A stretch of 64,000 bases of DNA from Metridium senile (Eukaryota > Cnidaria > Anthozoa > Actiniaria > Metridiidae), in NCBI GenBank assembly GCA_949775045.1, contig OX459110.1:13994452-14058451 (forward strand), in the 5' to 3' direction. Under the pieces are notes generated by a model. The model saw only the letters and a program-made list of their open reading frames with translations, was not told where the DNA came from and did no database searches. Shown piece after piece: positions 45,701 through 57,700 of this stretch; position 1 is the first letter of the stretch, and the number at the start of each line of letters is the position of its first letter. The position numbers and the translations under genes are program-made.

Positions 45701-48700
45701 AGGCCTAGGGATTGTAGATTGAAGATAAGAGATTGGTAATGCTATGTTGATAAGACATACAAGAGGATACACATGGTTTTTGATGGATTAGTTCAACAGT
45801 TTAAAATTTACGAATCAATAAGACTGTTATTTAAAATGGAAAGTTTAAAAAAAATGAAAATGTGAACAAAATGTAATTTCTGTGTTCTTTTAGCTATTCA
45901 TTACATATGTTTTTTCTATCATACTATCATATATATACTGAGAGGGTACAGATGTCCGTTTTTATGGATTAGTTTAAAAAATATAAACTTTTGAAGGCAA
46001 AAAGAAAGATTAAATGAAAACGACTATAAATGGAAACTAGAGAGTAAACTAGTATAGGCTGTATCATTGTTTGATTTAAACGGTAGGTAATATAATGAAA
46101 TTTGTAACACCGTAAATAGTGTTGCCTTATAAACTTTACTGACGTTTCGAGCTTTAGCCCTTCGCTGGAGTAAAAAGACTATGTTATTCAAATATAGACT
46201 ATTGTGCTGTAGCTTTCAATTCAGGTGGATTTAAACTTGCCCCTTTTCCTTTTTTATAATTTCTGTATATCTTTAAGAATGATATTTAAACAGTTTTATT
46301 TCAAACAACATTAAACTGCAACAACAAAACAAAACAAACGCAAAAAAACATGTCATGTTTTGAGTCCTTTTAAATTCTTGTTAATTGCAGATGGTTCATC
46401 CTTCTTATAGATTATTTTCAAAATAAACTTTATTTGTTTTCCTATTTGGTAAAACCTACTTAAATTGTTATCGTTTTGTTTATCGGATCTATGGATTACC
46501 AGTCATAGCGTCATTATGTTTTTAATGTTTTCGACTTTACGTGCAGCTTTGCAGTCGTTATATCAGTAGTAGTTGATTGCCTTGATAAGACTTGAATATT
46601 CTTTCTGGAGAGAAGTCACATATTATCAAATATCCCCTGAGGTTCTCCTTAATATTCGGAGCAGTTTTCCTCCATCTCACTCTCCCATCTCCCTCCCTAT
46701 TTTCTTCCAGTGATTTCTCCAATCTCTCAGTGTATTTTAAGGTCTTTCCGGAGAGAAGTCACATATTATCAAATATCCCATGAGGTTCTCCTTAATTTTC
46801 AGAGAAGTTTTCCTCCATCTCACTCTCCCATCTCCCTCCCTATTTTCTTCCAGTGATTTCTCCAATCTCTCAGTGTATTTTAAGGTCTTTCCGGAGAGAA
46901 GTCACATATTATCAAATATCCCATGAGGTTCTCCTTAATTTTCAGAGAAGTTTTCCTCCATCTCACTCTCCCATCTCCCTCCCTATTTTCTTCCAGTGAT
47001 TTCTCCAATCTCTCAGTGTATTTTAAGGTCTTTCCGGAGAGAAGTCACATATTATCAAATATCCCCTGACGTTGTCCTTAATTTTCACATCATTTTCTCT
47101 CATCTCACTCTCCCATCTCCCTCCCTATTTTCTTCCAGTGATTTCTCCAATCTCTCAGTGTATTTTAAGGTCTTTCCGGAGAGAAGTCACATATTATCAA
47201 ATATCCCCTGACGTTGTCCTTAATTTTCACATCATTTTCTCTCATCTCACTCTCCCATCTCCCTCCCTATTTTCTTCCAGTGATTTCTCCCATCTCTCGG
47301 TGTATTTTAAGGTCTTTCTGGAGAGAAGTCACATATTATCAAATATCCCCTGAGGTTCTCCCTAATTTTCACATCATTTTCTCTCATCTCACTCTCCCAT
47401 CTCCCTCCCTATTTTCTTCCAGTGATTTCTCCCATCTCTCAGTGTATTTTAAGATCTTTCTGGAGAGAAGTCACATATAATCAAATATCCCCTGACGTTC
47501 TCCTTAATTTTCACAACGTTTTTCTCCCATCTCCCTCCCTATTTTTTTCCAGTGATTTCTCTCATGCATCTCCCGCCCAGTGTATTTTGAGGTCTTTTTC
47601 TCCCATCTCTCAGTCATTCTGGAGGGAAGAGTAATATATAATTAAATGTTCCTTAAGGTTCTCCCTATATTTTCACAATGATCGGTCTTAACCCATCTAA
47701 CCAATTTCTTTAGACATTTTTCCCTCCTTCATATTTCTTAACAGTGATTTGAAGTGTTTTGAACTCTGTTTTTTCCCTCATACTGATCCGTTCCTCTCCC
47801 CTCTTTCTGAGGTTGACATACTCTCCATTACATTAAAAAATGGGGACCCTCATTTACATTTATAAGTGCCACACGAGGCTTGCAAACAAACAAAAGGTGA
47901 ATAGATATGTAGAGTTCAATAATATTGAAACATAAGTAAAAAGAGATAAACGATTGTTCACTAACATTTTGCAGCTTTTTTACACACACAATTCATTAAA
48001 ACAATCAAAGTTATAAATGCATATGTTTAGAGAAACGAGTAAGAGTTCTTTATACAGATAGATTCAATCTGACGTTTTCCAATATACATGTTTAACTTCG
48101 ACCTGTCTCCGTTCTCATCAAACCAAGCTCGGCCAATGCTTTCAAGGCCGATAAATCATATTTTTGAAAGTAACACTTGACATAAATTAAAGCATATTAT
48201 AATAAAGTAGATACATAGAGACCAACATTTACGATGCAATGTTCATTTCATTTTTCATTATAAATTATATATTTCTACTTCTGTGTCAACATGAGATATT
48301 AAAAACCCGTTTGAGTTATTACCGAAATAATACTATTGAAAACTGAAATTAAAATAACTAAAAGAAGTATAATTAACATCAAATTGATACCGAAAGTTGT
48401 CATTGCTGTGTTTGTCATTGCGGTAGACATATTGCCACAGAATGGTTTTGTATACTCAGAGGCAACGAGAATAATATTGGAAGAAAGAGGTTTAATAAGA
48501 GATATTTATATAGGATATTTAGCACTGTGCAAATATATGACATCCAAACCAATAACATGCTACATTAGAGATCAAAACAATAGAATGAAAGCCGAGAAAG
48601 GATTCTATTTATTAACAGTTTTCAAGTGAAAAAGCAATTTTGAATTATATAGGGTTAGGTCCGTATGAAATATAGAAAATAACATGCTACATTAGAAATC

Positions 48701-51700
48701 AAAATGATAGAATGAAAAAAAAAAAGGGATTTATGTATATTAATAGTTTTCAAGTGAAAATGCATTTCAATTATAAAGGGGAAGGTCTGGGATAAAAAAA
48801 ACGTAGGAATTAAAGACAAATAACATGCAAATTAGAGATCAAAATAATAGAATGAAAAAAGGATTCTGTATATTAACAATTTTCAAGTGAAAAAGCATTT
48901 CAATTATATCATAAGTAAAGGAAAGTCTCGGATAAGAAAACGTATGGATTAAAGGGAATATGAATGGATGGAAGAATAATGAATTGATTGATGAATAAGT
49001 GGGACGGATGGATGAAAAATGAGAAAAGAATAAGGGATAAAAAGATAAATAACTAAAATAATAATTTGGATGGATGGAACTGAGAATGATTGACTGACTT
49101 ACTGCATGAATGAACTCTAAGCAAATGAATGTGGAAATAAACGAATAAATAACTGACGAGTGGATGGTTAGATGAGTGAACAGATGACTGACAATGAATA
49201 AGTGAATGAATAAAAGGATAGATGGATGGATGGATAGAAAAACAAACGAGAAAACGAATGGATAGCAGTGAACGAGCATACAGAATCATAAATGAAATTA
49301 TTCTGGTAAATTCACTAGTTATATTATTAATATCCAAATATTGTGCTATCTTGTTCTTGTAAAAAAAATAATAATAATAATTAGCCTATATTTAAAAAAA
49401 AGGGCAATTTACCGTTGTAAAGACTTTTCATTCAATTGATGACTATATTTATTTTACTATTGAAGCATTAGTTATCTTAAGAGCTTAAAATGTCAAAGCG
49501 AATACATAATGCTACATCGCTAATAGCCCTCAAAGAAAGCTCTTTCAATATTACCCTTCCAATATATCTTAACGTAATGCCCTATTTTATTAATAGCCTT
49601 ATATATTGTGGCTTTGCATACATGCATATATTGGTCGACTTTTGGTACGATTTCACGTCATTTTTATGCTCAAGTAAAAAAGATTACAGATATCTCAGTT
49701 GCCAAATTTATAATAAAAACAGATAAAGTATTTAAGGGGATTTCTCATATATATTCTGGCTTTGCATACTTGATATTAGTCTACTTTTGGTACGATTTCA
49801 CGTCATTTTCTGCTCAAGTAAAGAAGAATACAGATGTCTCAGTTGTCAAATTGTTTAGAAAAACAGACTAAGTAAAGTTAAGGGGATTTCTTTTTTTATA
49901 TATTCTGGCTTTGCATATATGATATTGGTTGACTTTTGGCACATTTCACGTCATTTTTATGCTCAAGCCAAAAAGAATACAGATATCTCAGTTGTCAAAT
50001 TGTTTAAAAGACAGACTATAAGTATAGTTAAGGGGATTTCTCATATATATTCTGGCTTTGCATACATGATATTAGTCTACTTTTGGTACGATTTCACGTC
50101 ATTTTTTTGCTCAAGTCAAAACGTGCTTAGAATTCAGATATCGCAGTTGTCAAATGGTTTATAAAGACAGACTAAGTAGTTAAGGTGACTTTTCATTTGT
50201 CCTAGGGTAGTTACAAACCAGTGGGGGTTCTCAAACAATTTTCTCTTTGCCTTTGTCTTTTATTCACTAAATCTCACTATGAAAAACGTCAGTTCCAGCA
50301 CGTATTACAGTAGTATTGTCAATACGTTCATTATGTGAAGACCGTTTGGAACCAGTAAACTTTCTATAAATACTAAAAATGATATTGATTATTTTTTTAC
50401 AGTAGTATTTTCAATACGTTCATTATGCGGAAGAACGTTTGGAACCAGTAAACTTTTTATAAATACTAAAAATGATATTGATTATTTTTTACAGTAGTAT
50501 TTTCAATATACGTTCATTATATGTGAAGACTGTTTGGAACCAGTAAACTTTTTATAAATACTAAAAACGACATTGATTATATATTACAGTAGTATTTTCA
50601 ATACGTTCATTATGTGAAGACCGTTTGGAACCAGTAAACTTTTTATAAATACTAAAAATGATATTGATTATTTTTTACAGTAGTATTTTCAATATACGTT
50701 CATTATATGTGAAGAACGTTTGGAACCAGTAAACTTTTAATAAATATTAAAAACGACATTGATTATATATTACAGTAGTATTTTCAATACGTTCATTATG
50801 CGGAAGAACGTTTGGAACCAGTAAACTTTTTATAAATACTAAAAACGACATTGATTATATATTACAGTAGTATTTTCAATACGTTCATTATGCGGAAGAA
50901 CGTTTGGAACCAGTAAACTTTTAATAAATACTAAAAACGACATTGATTATATATTACAGTAGTATTTTCAATACGTTCATTATGCGGAAGAACGTTTGGA
51001 ACCAGTAAACTTTTTATAAATACTAAAAATGATATTGATTATTTATGATAAAGGGCCGTGGTTTATAATTAAGTTCGTTTATATCTTTTATCTTTTTAAT
51101 CAATGTTTATTTAAACTTTAAGTCATGCTTCCATTTCACTATGGTTTTTTTTATTTTGCTTGGTAATGCCACATGTGTATTTTCTAAGTATTTTCTAGCA
51201 GCAATTCCTGATGAGTTCTTTTTGTATTTACATTGATTGAGTCAATGTTTACTTTAACTGTGAGGAGTTTTTCACGTGTAATTCCTTTTCAAAATAATTC
51301 AGTTAACCTAATTCTAATTCTTTTAGTATTCAGCTCTCAAAACTTGAAGTAGTATATTTTTGTCGTTTCACGTTATTCCTTGCTTGCATTTTTTAAAAAC
51401 TTTTTGCTTCTTAATATAATACTTTCCAAACTGTTAGCATTGTTTAATGTTCGTTTATTCTTTCACAATTGTAGCATTTCTATATTTAAGAGTATTTTAG
51501 CTAAAAAATGTGTAGGTGATAAAGCCACTTCAATATAATGCTTGCCAAACTGTTAGCATTTATTAATGTTCGTTTATTCTTACACAATTGTAGCATTTCT
51601 ATATTTAAGAGTATTTTAGCTGAAAAATGTGTAGGTGATATAGCCACTTTAATATAATGCTTGCCAAACTGTTAGCATTGTTTATGTTCGTTTTTTCTTC

Positions 51701-54700
51701 CCGCGCAATTGTAGCATTTCTATTTCTGCAGTCGTTTAAATGTGTTCCTTGCTTTAAACTACCCAAAGGTTTTAATTTATAACCTAGCTATCTTGTGGTT
51801 AATTAATGACTATTGAGTCATTCCTAAATTATGTCAACATGTTTCAGTTAGTACAAGAAAACTAACTTACTATTTCACTTTACTGCAGTTGACACTCAAA
51901 AAACGTTGTCGTAGCTTAAGAAACAACCATCAAGACAAGACCGAAATGAATGCTGGTTTTTGAACTGGTGATGCATTGAAAACATACTTGTTTTTCAACA
52001 GAATTGATTGTAATACAATAACACACACCTGAAAATACTCACATTTTATTATAAGTGCAATTTTCAGTTAAGAAAACAAGAGTGATTGCAATACATTATC
52101 AGCACAAAACCAGCATCATTTCGGTCTCGGCTTGTTGCTTGTTGCTTTAGCGGCGACGATATTTTTTTTAATTAGTGTATATGTTATTTTCTAACGTGTT
52201 ATAGAAATGCTTTTTTGGTGGCGATAGTGCTTTATTAGCAACCTACTTGAGGTTTTTTCCTGTTCGCATACTCGGAAGTAACCAGCCCAAAACATAATGT
52301 CAAGTTTAATGAGCCAAATAGAACGCAAGACCAAGGTGTTGAAGAAACATAGGGAATTATATCGATAAATATACGACTTTATTAACACCAGCATCCCAGT
52401 ATTTCACTTATTGTATGACGTGTTTCCGTACTGCTGTTATTAAATGAAAGAAGGAAAAATGGGAAACAAAAACTAATTGAATATATATATATATATATAT
52501 TCTATAGATGCACGATTCTAGATATTTTATTCATTTATCAATTCAGTTGAATCGAAGAAACCGGTATTCTCTTTATTTCATCAGTTAAGTTATTTTTTTT
52601 TTGCTGTTATTGAATCAAAAGTGTAAAATAGGAGGTAAAAATGAATGAATGAAGAATGGAACTTTTACACATTGCTTACACGAAATTTTATAAGTAAAAC
52701 GCAATTTCCTGCCTAAAGATAAAAGTTAAATCTTGGTATTTCATTAATTAATTTGATGTTTTTAACTGTTAATGAATAAAAAATGGGAAAAAAGAAATGG
52801 GAAAATTAATGAATAAATATGAGCGTTTATAACTCCAGTTGTTTATCTTATTTTATTTAGATATTTTCGTGGATGTTTTCAATGGAAAGTGGGAAATGGG
52901 AAATCGAGAAAGAAATGAATGAAAAAAGATAATCACGATCATCGAAATACACTCGAATATATTGCCAAGGTATCAAATCTGATATGATGTTTTACTACAA
53001 GTCGATATTTGTTTAATACGTCGAGAAAGTGCTAATTGTGAGCATTGTAAACATCAGGAATACTGTAGGTAAATAAGTGGATTAGTATAGGGCAATAAAT
53101 CTCGGTATTGATCACTTTCTTTCTTTTTTTTTTTCTTTCTTTCTTTTTTCCCTTTCTCCCTTTCTTTTCTTTCTTTCTTCCTTTCTTTCTTCCTTTCTTT
53201 CTTTTTATCGTGACTATGATGATAAGATTTCTTCCAAGATATTTAATAGTTCAGTAACTATGACGACAAGCTGTAGTTATCTATATGTATATTCGTATTG
53301 TTATCGACCTGGATTATAGTATTATAGTCGAGTTATGTATTCTCTTCCTCTCGATGTTTTACCGATTACATTTAATAACGTGTCTGTTTCAGTATTGTGT
53401 GATATAACTGTGCCTTTTTTGAAATCAGCCAGTATACATACGTATTGTTATCGACCTGTGGAGTTATATATCTCATTATTTATTCCCTTCCATTCGATAT
53501 TTTACCGATTACATTTAATAACGTTACCATTATTGGGTAATATGAACGCGCCGGTTTTTTGCAGTTAGTCGGTGTATACGTATTGTTTTCGACATGGATT
53601 AGTGGAGTTATAAATCTCATTGTTCATATTTTAATTCCCTTCCTTTCGATATTTCACCGATTACATCTAATAACGTGTGTAATTATTGTGTGATATGATT
53701 GTGCCTTTTTGAAGTTAGCCGGTGTATACGTGTTATTATCGACCTGGATTAGTCTATATATCTCATTATTTATTCCCTTCCATTCGATATTTTACCGATT
53801 ACATTTAATAACGCGTGTAATTATCGTGTGATGTAATTGTTTTGAAGTTAGCCGGTGTATTTGTGTTGCATGTTTTCGACCTGGATTAGTGGAGTTATAA
53901 ATCTCATTGTTCATTCCCTTCTTTTCGATATTTCACCGATTACATTTAATAACGTGCCTTATTATCGTGTGATATGATTGTTTTGAAGTTAGCCGGTGTA
54001 TATTTGTTGCATGTTTTCGACCTGGATTAGTGAGCAATAACTGACAGTATTTCATCATGTTTGTCTTCCGTGACATCTACGGTTTCTATGATACAAGAAG
54101 TAATCTTTAAAGAAAAAGCGTTAATCAGAACTACGAGTGATACTTATTAAACTATACCCACACACGGAATGAATTAACGTCTAACAAGTGGTTTAACTTG
54201 AACACCTCTTTAAAACGCTTCGAATGGGTCTTTATTTCATTTATTTTCAACTTCATACTCAATGATCATATTTTGTTTATTATTTTATTCATTATTATTT
54301 TCAAGAATATGAAAACTTATATTTCTCCAGATTCAATGATCATATTTCACTTATTTTTTCCAAGATTATGAAAACTGATTTCTTCAGATTCAATTCATTC
54401 ATTATTTACAAGAAATTCCTCATTTACTCATCTATTTACAAGAAATAAAAAACAGTACTGATTTCTTCGTGTGTCTCACTTGTCAGGATTTGATCAAGAG
54501 TCATTAATCAAATGTTGTCTTCTATTTTATTTTGCTGATTTTTTTCTTCACGTAAAGGTATACCTAAATTTGGTCTGGTAAGCTCTAAGTTCAAAGAAAG
54601 CACTGATTTCTGATATCCGTCATTGTATTCTTATATATTTTTTCGCGTCTAAGTGCTCGTCTGTCTCATATATCATATATTTTATTTATTTCCGTTATTT

Positions 54701-57700
54701 CTTTCTTAGAAAACGCTGAATTTTTTCTGGTGTTCGTTCTTTTATGCTTTTACGAATAGAAATAATTGAATAAAACACTTCCGCCATAGAAAAAATAATC
54801 TTCAAATTTAGTTTAGGTAACAAGAATCAATTTAGTTATCAATTACAATTAATCTAAGATATACAAAAAAGTCAAAAAAACATCCTCTTGATCTTCAACG
54901 ACAAAATTGGAAATAAAACTTGCGGAATAATAACAAATTAAAATAGAAATAATCTTAAGGACAGAAAGGAAGGAATAGGAGTAGCCAGTGATTGTTTGCG
55001 AGTCAGCTGTTACTGAGAGATTTACTAGCTGTGAGTACATACACAGTTTACGTGTTATAAACACGTCTTGTCAAGATGTTGAAAATAAATTAGCTATACC
55101 AGTAATTCGCCGTCTTCAAAATGGACAATCATATGTAATAATATTTCACGTTTTGCATTTCATAAATCACTTTTCTCTGCAGTGCATTACAATATGTTAA
55201 GTTGTATATGTTAAGGGAAAATATATATTAGCTACTAGTTATTTGTCGTCTTCAAAATGAACAATCATATGTGATGATATTTCATTTTTTGCATTTCAAT
55301 AATTATGTTAAGTTATTCTCATCTTAGTTCGTTATTAATTATATATTGGTGGTTAAACTTTTCTTGCTTAAGTATCTTATCTTACGTTAGTGCATCTTTA
55401 GAGTTTATTGGATTTAACCCGGGGGGGGGGGGGGGGGGGGGTACTCCCTTAGAATGGATAGTGGTGCTCGACGGACGGTTTTGAAAATGACCTTAAAAGG
55501 TACGCATAAATTAACTCAGATACTGATTTCAGACCCTAAAAGATACGACCACATTAAACAAATTTTCAATATGTATAATCTTAAATTCCAAAACTGCATG
55601 GCACTAAAAGGTACGGCGCCAGTTCGAGACCCTAAAAGGTACGCGAGGGTCTTATTTTCGACCATAAAAAGGTCTGTCGAGCACCCCTATCCATTTTCTA
55701 AGGGACTACCCCCCGGGGATTTAACTGATTAAATATGCATACGCTATAGATGTTTTAACTTATTTATTCATTGAAACATATCAACATGATTACTCTACTC
55801 GTTTAAAATCAAGTAAAACTGTTTTTTTCAGTACTATAGTACTAAAGTTTTACTTGATTTTAAACGAGTAGAGTAATCAGTGTTGATATATTTCAATGAA
55901 TAAATAAGTTTAAACATTTATCCATTTTTTTCGATTGAATTCTACAAACTTGGTATTTTTTATAACTATTAATTTTATAGAAATCTTGATAAGTGAAGGT
56001 TGTTTTACTCATTTCGTTATATTTTATATTATTATAGAAATATACTTTTTATTGAAATTCGGTATTAAAATTCTAACTGTAATGGAAATACCCGATACTT
56101 AAAATATTTTTATATATTTTTACTTTTATATTTTATAGAAATCTTGATAAGTGAAGGTTGTGTATTACTCATTTCGTTATATTTTATATTTGTTATAGAA
56201 ATACACTTTTTATTGAAATTCGGTATTATATTTCTAACTGTAATGGAAATATCCGACACTTAAAAAAGCCTTGTTTAAAAAGACAACCTATGAAAACAGA
56301 ATCACTGTATGTTTGTCTTAATTTCTTATTATATTTATTATTCACAAAGACTTTGACAGGATAGTGGTTATTTGCGTCACTAAAGCATCAATATCTAGTC
56401 TTCATAAACTTTTATTGACATATCGTACAGTCATTTGACGACAAAAAAATGGAATTAGTTCCGCTAAAAGAGATACTAAGACACTAGAATTGAAATTCCA
56501 AACACTAGCAAAATATCAGCGCAGAACTAGCAATATACTAGCGCAGAACTAGCACTAAAACATCAGCGCAGAACTAGCAATATACTAGCGCAGAACTAGC
56601 ACTGAAACATCAGCGCAGAACTAGCAATATACTAGTTCAGAACTAGCAAAATATCAGCGCAGATCTAGCACTGAAACAGCGCAGAACTAGCAAAATATCA
56701 GCGCAGATCTAGCACTGAAAATCCAATAGAGCCCCCGATGGAGAAAATGGACAATAGATAATGAGATGTAGAAATTGAAAAATCGCAGCTGAAAAAATTA
56801 TTTTAACAGATAGTAAATGCATGCATTTTCTACTGGAACAAAGGCAGTAGATATACTGAAATATATTGAAATACTCATTTAAAGCAAGCTCTACTGTACA
56901 GGTGAAGATATTAGGAAATGTATTCTGAAGCTTTTATAACAAAAAAAAAATATATTCTTTCTGTTTATAAATTATAAATATAAATCTTATGAATCTTAAG
57001 AAAAATACTATTGTAAGTATAGAATCAGTAGGATAGATTGGAATACTTAATTCAATAAATATAGTGAAATACTTTTCTGGATATAGTAGGTTAGATTGAC
57101 CGCATATTAAATTTAAAATACAATACACACAACTCATTTCCATTGAACAATAATAAGGAGAGTAAGACTTACTTTTCTGTAGAGGTTCCTTTCTCATCAG
57201 GTTGTGATATATCATGAAATACAGCCCACAAATAGCGCCAAGAGGTAAAATATACAGCGCCACGAAGATAAAATAAGTATATACCTGCTCCCAATGTACA
57301 GATTCCGACTGAGGCCATACTTCAAGGCATGCTCCTTCTTCATTCACAACGGTGAATACAAGGGTAGGTATGGCAACAAATACAGCGGCTATCCAGATCG
57401 CAATAATGATGTAGAATGCATGTCTTGTCCTCATCCGTGGTTTCAAAGGATGTACGATAGCGCGATGTCGATCCGCTGCAATAGCTATCAAGGAACCTAC
57501 GGACGCTGCTAGAGTAATGCCTAACAACGATGCCACTACCTTGCATATTGCCACACCAAACGGCCAGTAGTCTAGTTTTGTTTTTATAATATTGAAGGGT
57601 ACATTGATAAGAGCTACATTTAAGTCAGCAAACGCTAAGTTTGCAATGAACAGATTTGTAACCGTTTTCATACGCGGGTTACGATAGGCTAGTATTACCA

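Larger units (their letters stand above)
37276..57172 (-). other. GPCR intron 1 (19.9 kb), repeat-filled
   Basis: No convincing exon on either strand. Holds at least six tandem arrays, hammerhead-like repeats, several MITEs and microsatellites, listed separately. A 97-codon open frame at 48336-48629 has no recognisable domain or coding support. Confidence 0.8.

Noticed and set aside
46592..47634. Series of 60-90-codon frames with the motif SDFSNLSVYFKVFPERSH
   Set aside because: Translation of the 142-bp tandem array in rotating frames.
48336..48629. 97-codon frame in the GPCR intron
   Set aside because: Nearby sequence repeats parts of it out of frame (ACATGC...TTAGA.ATCAAAA units), with no domain and no coding bias.
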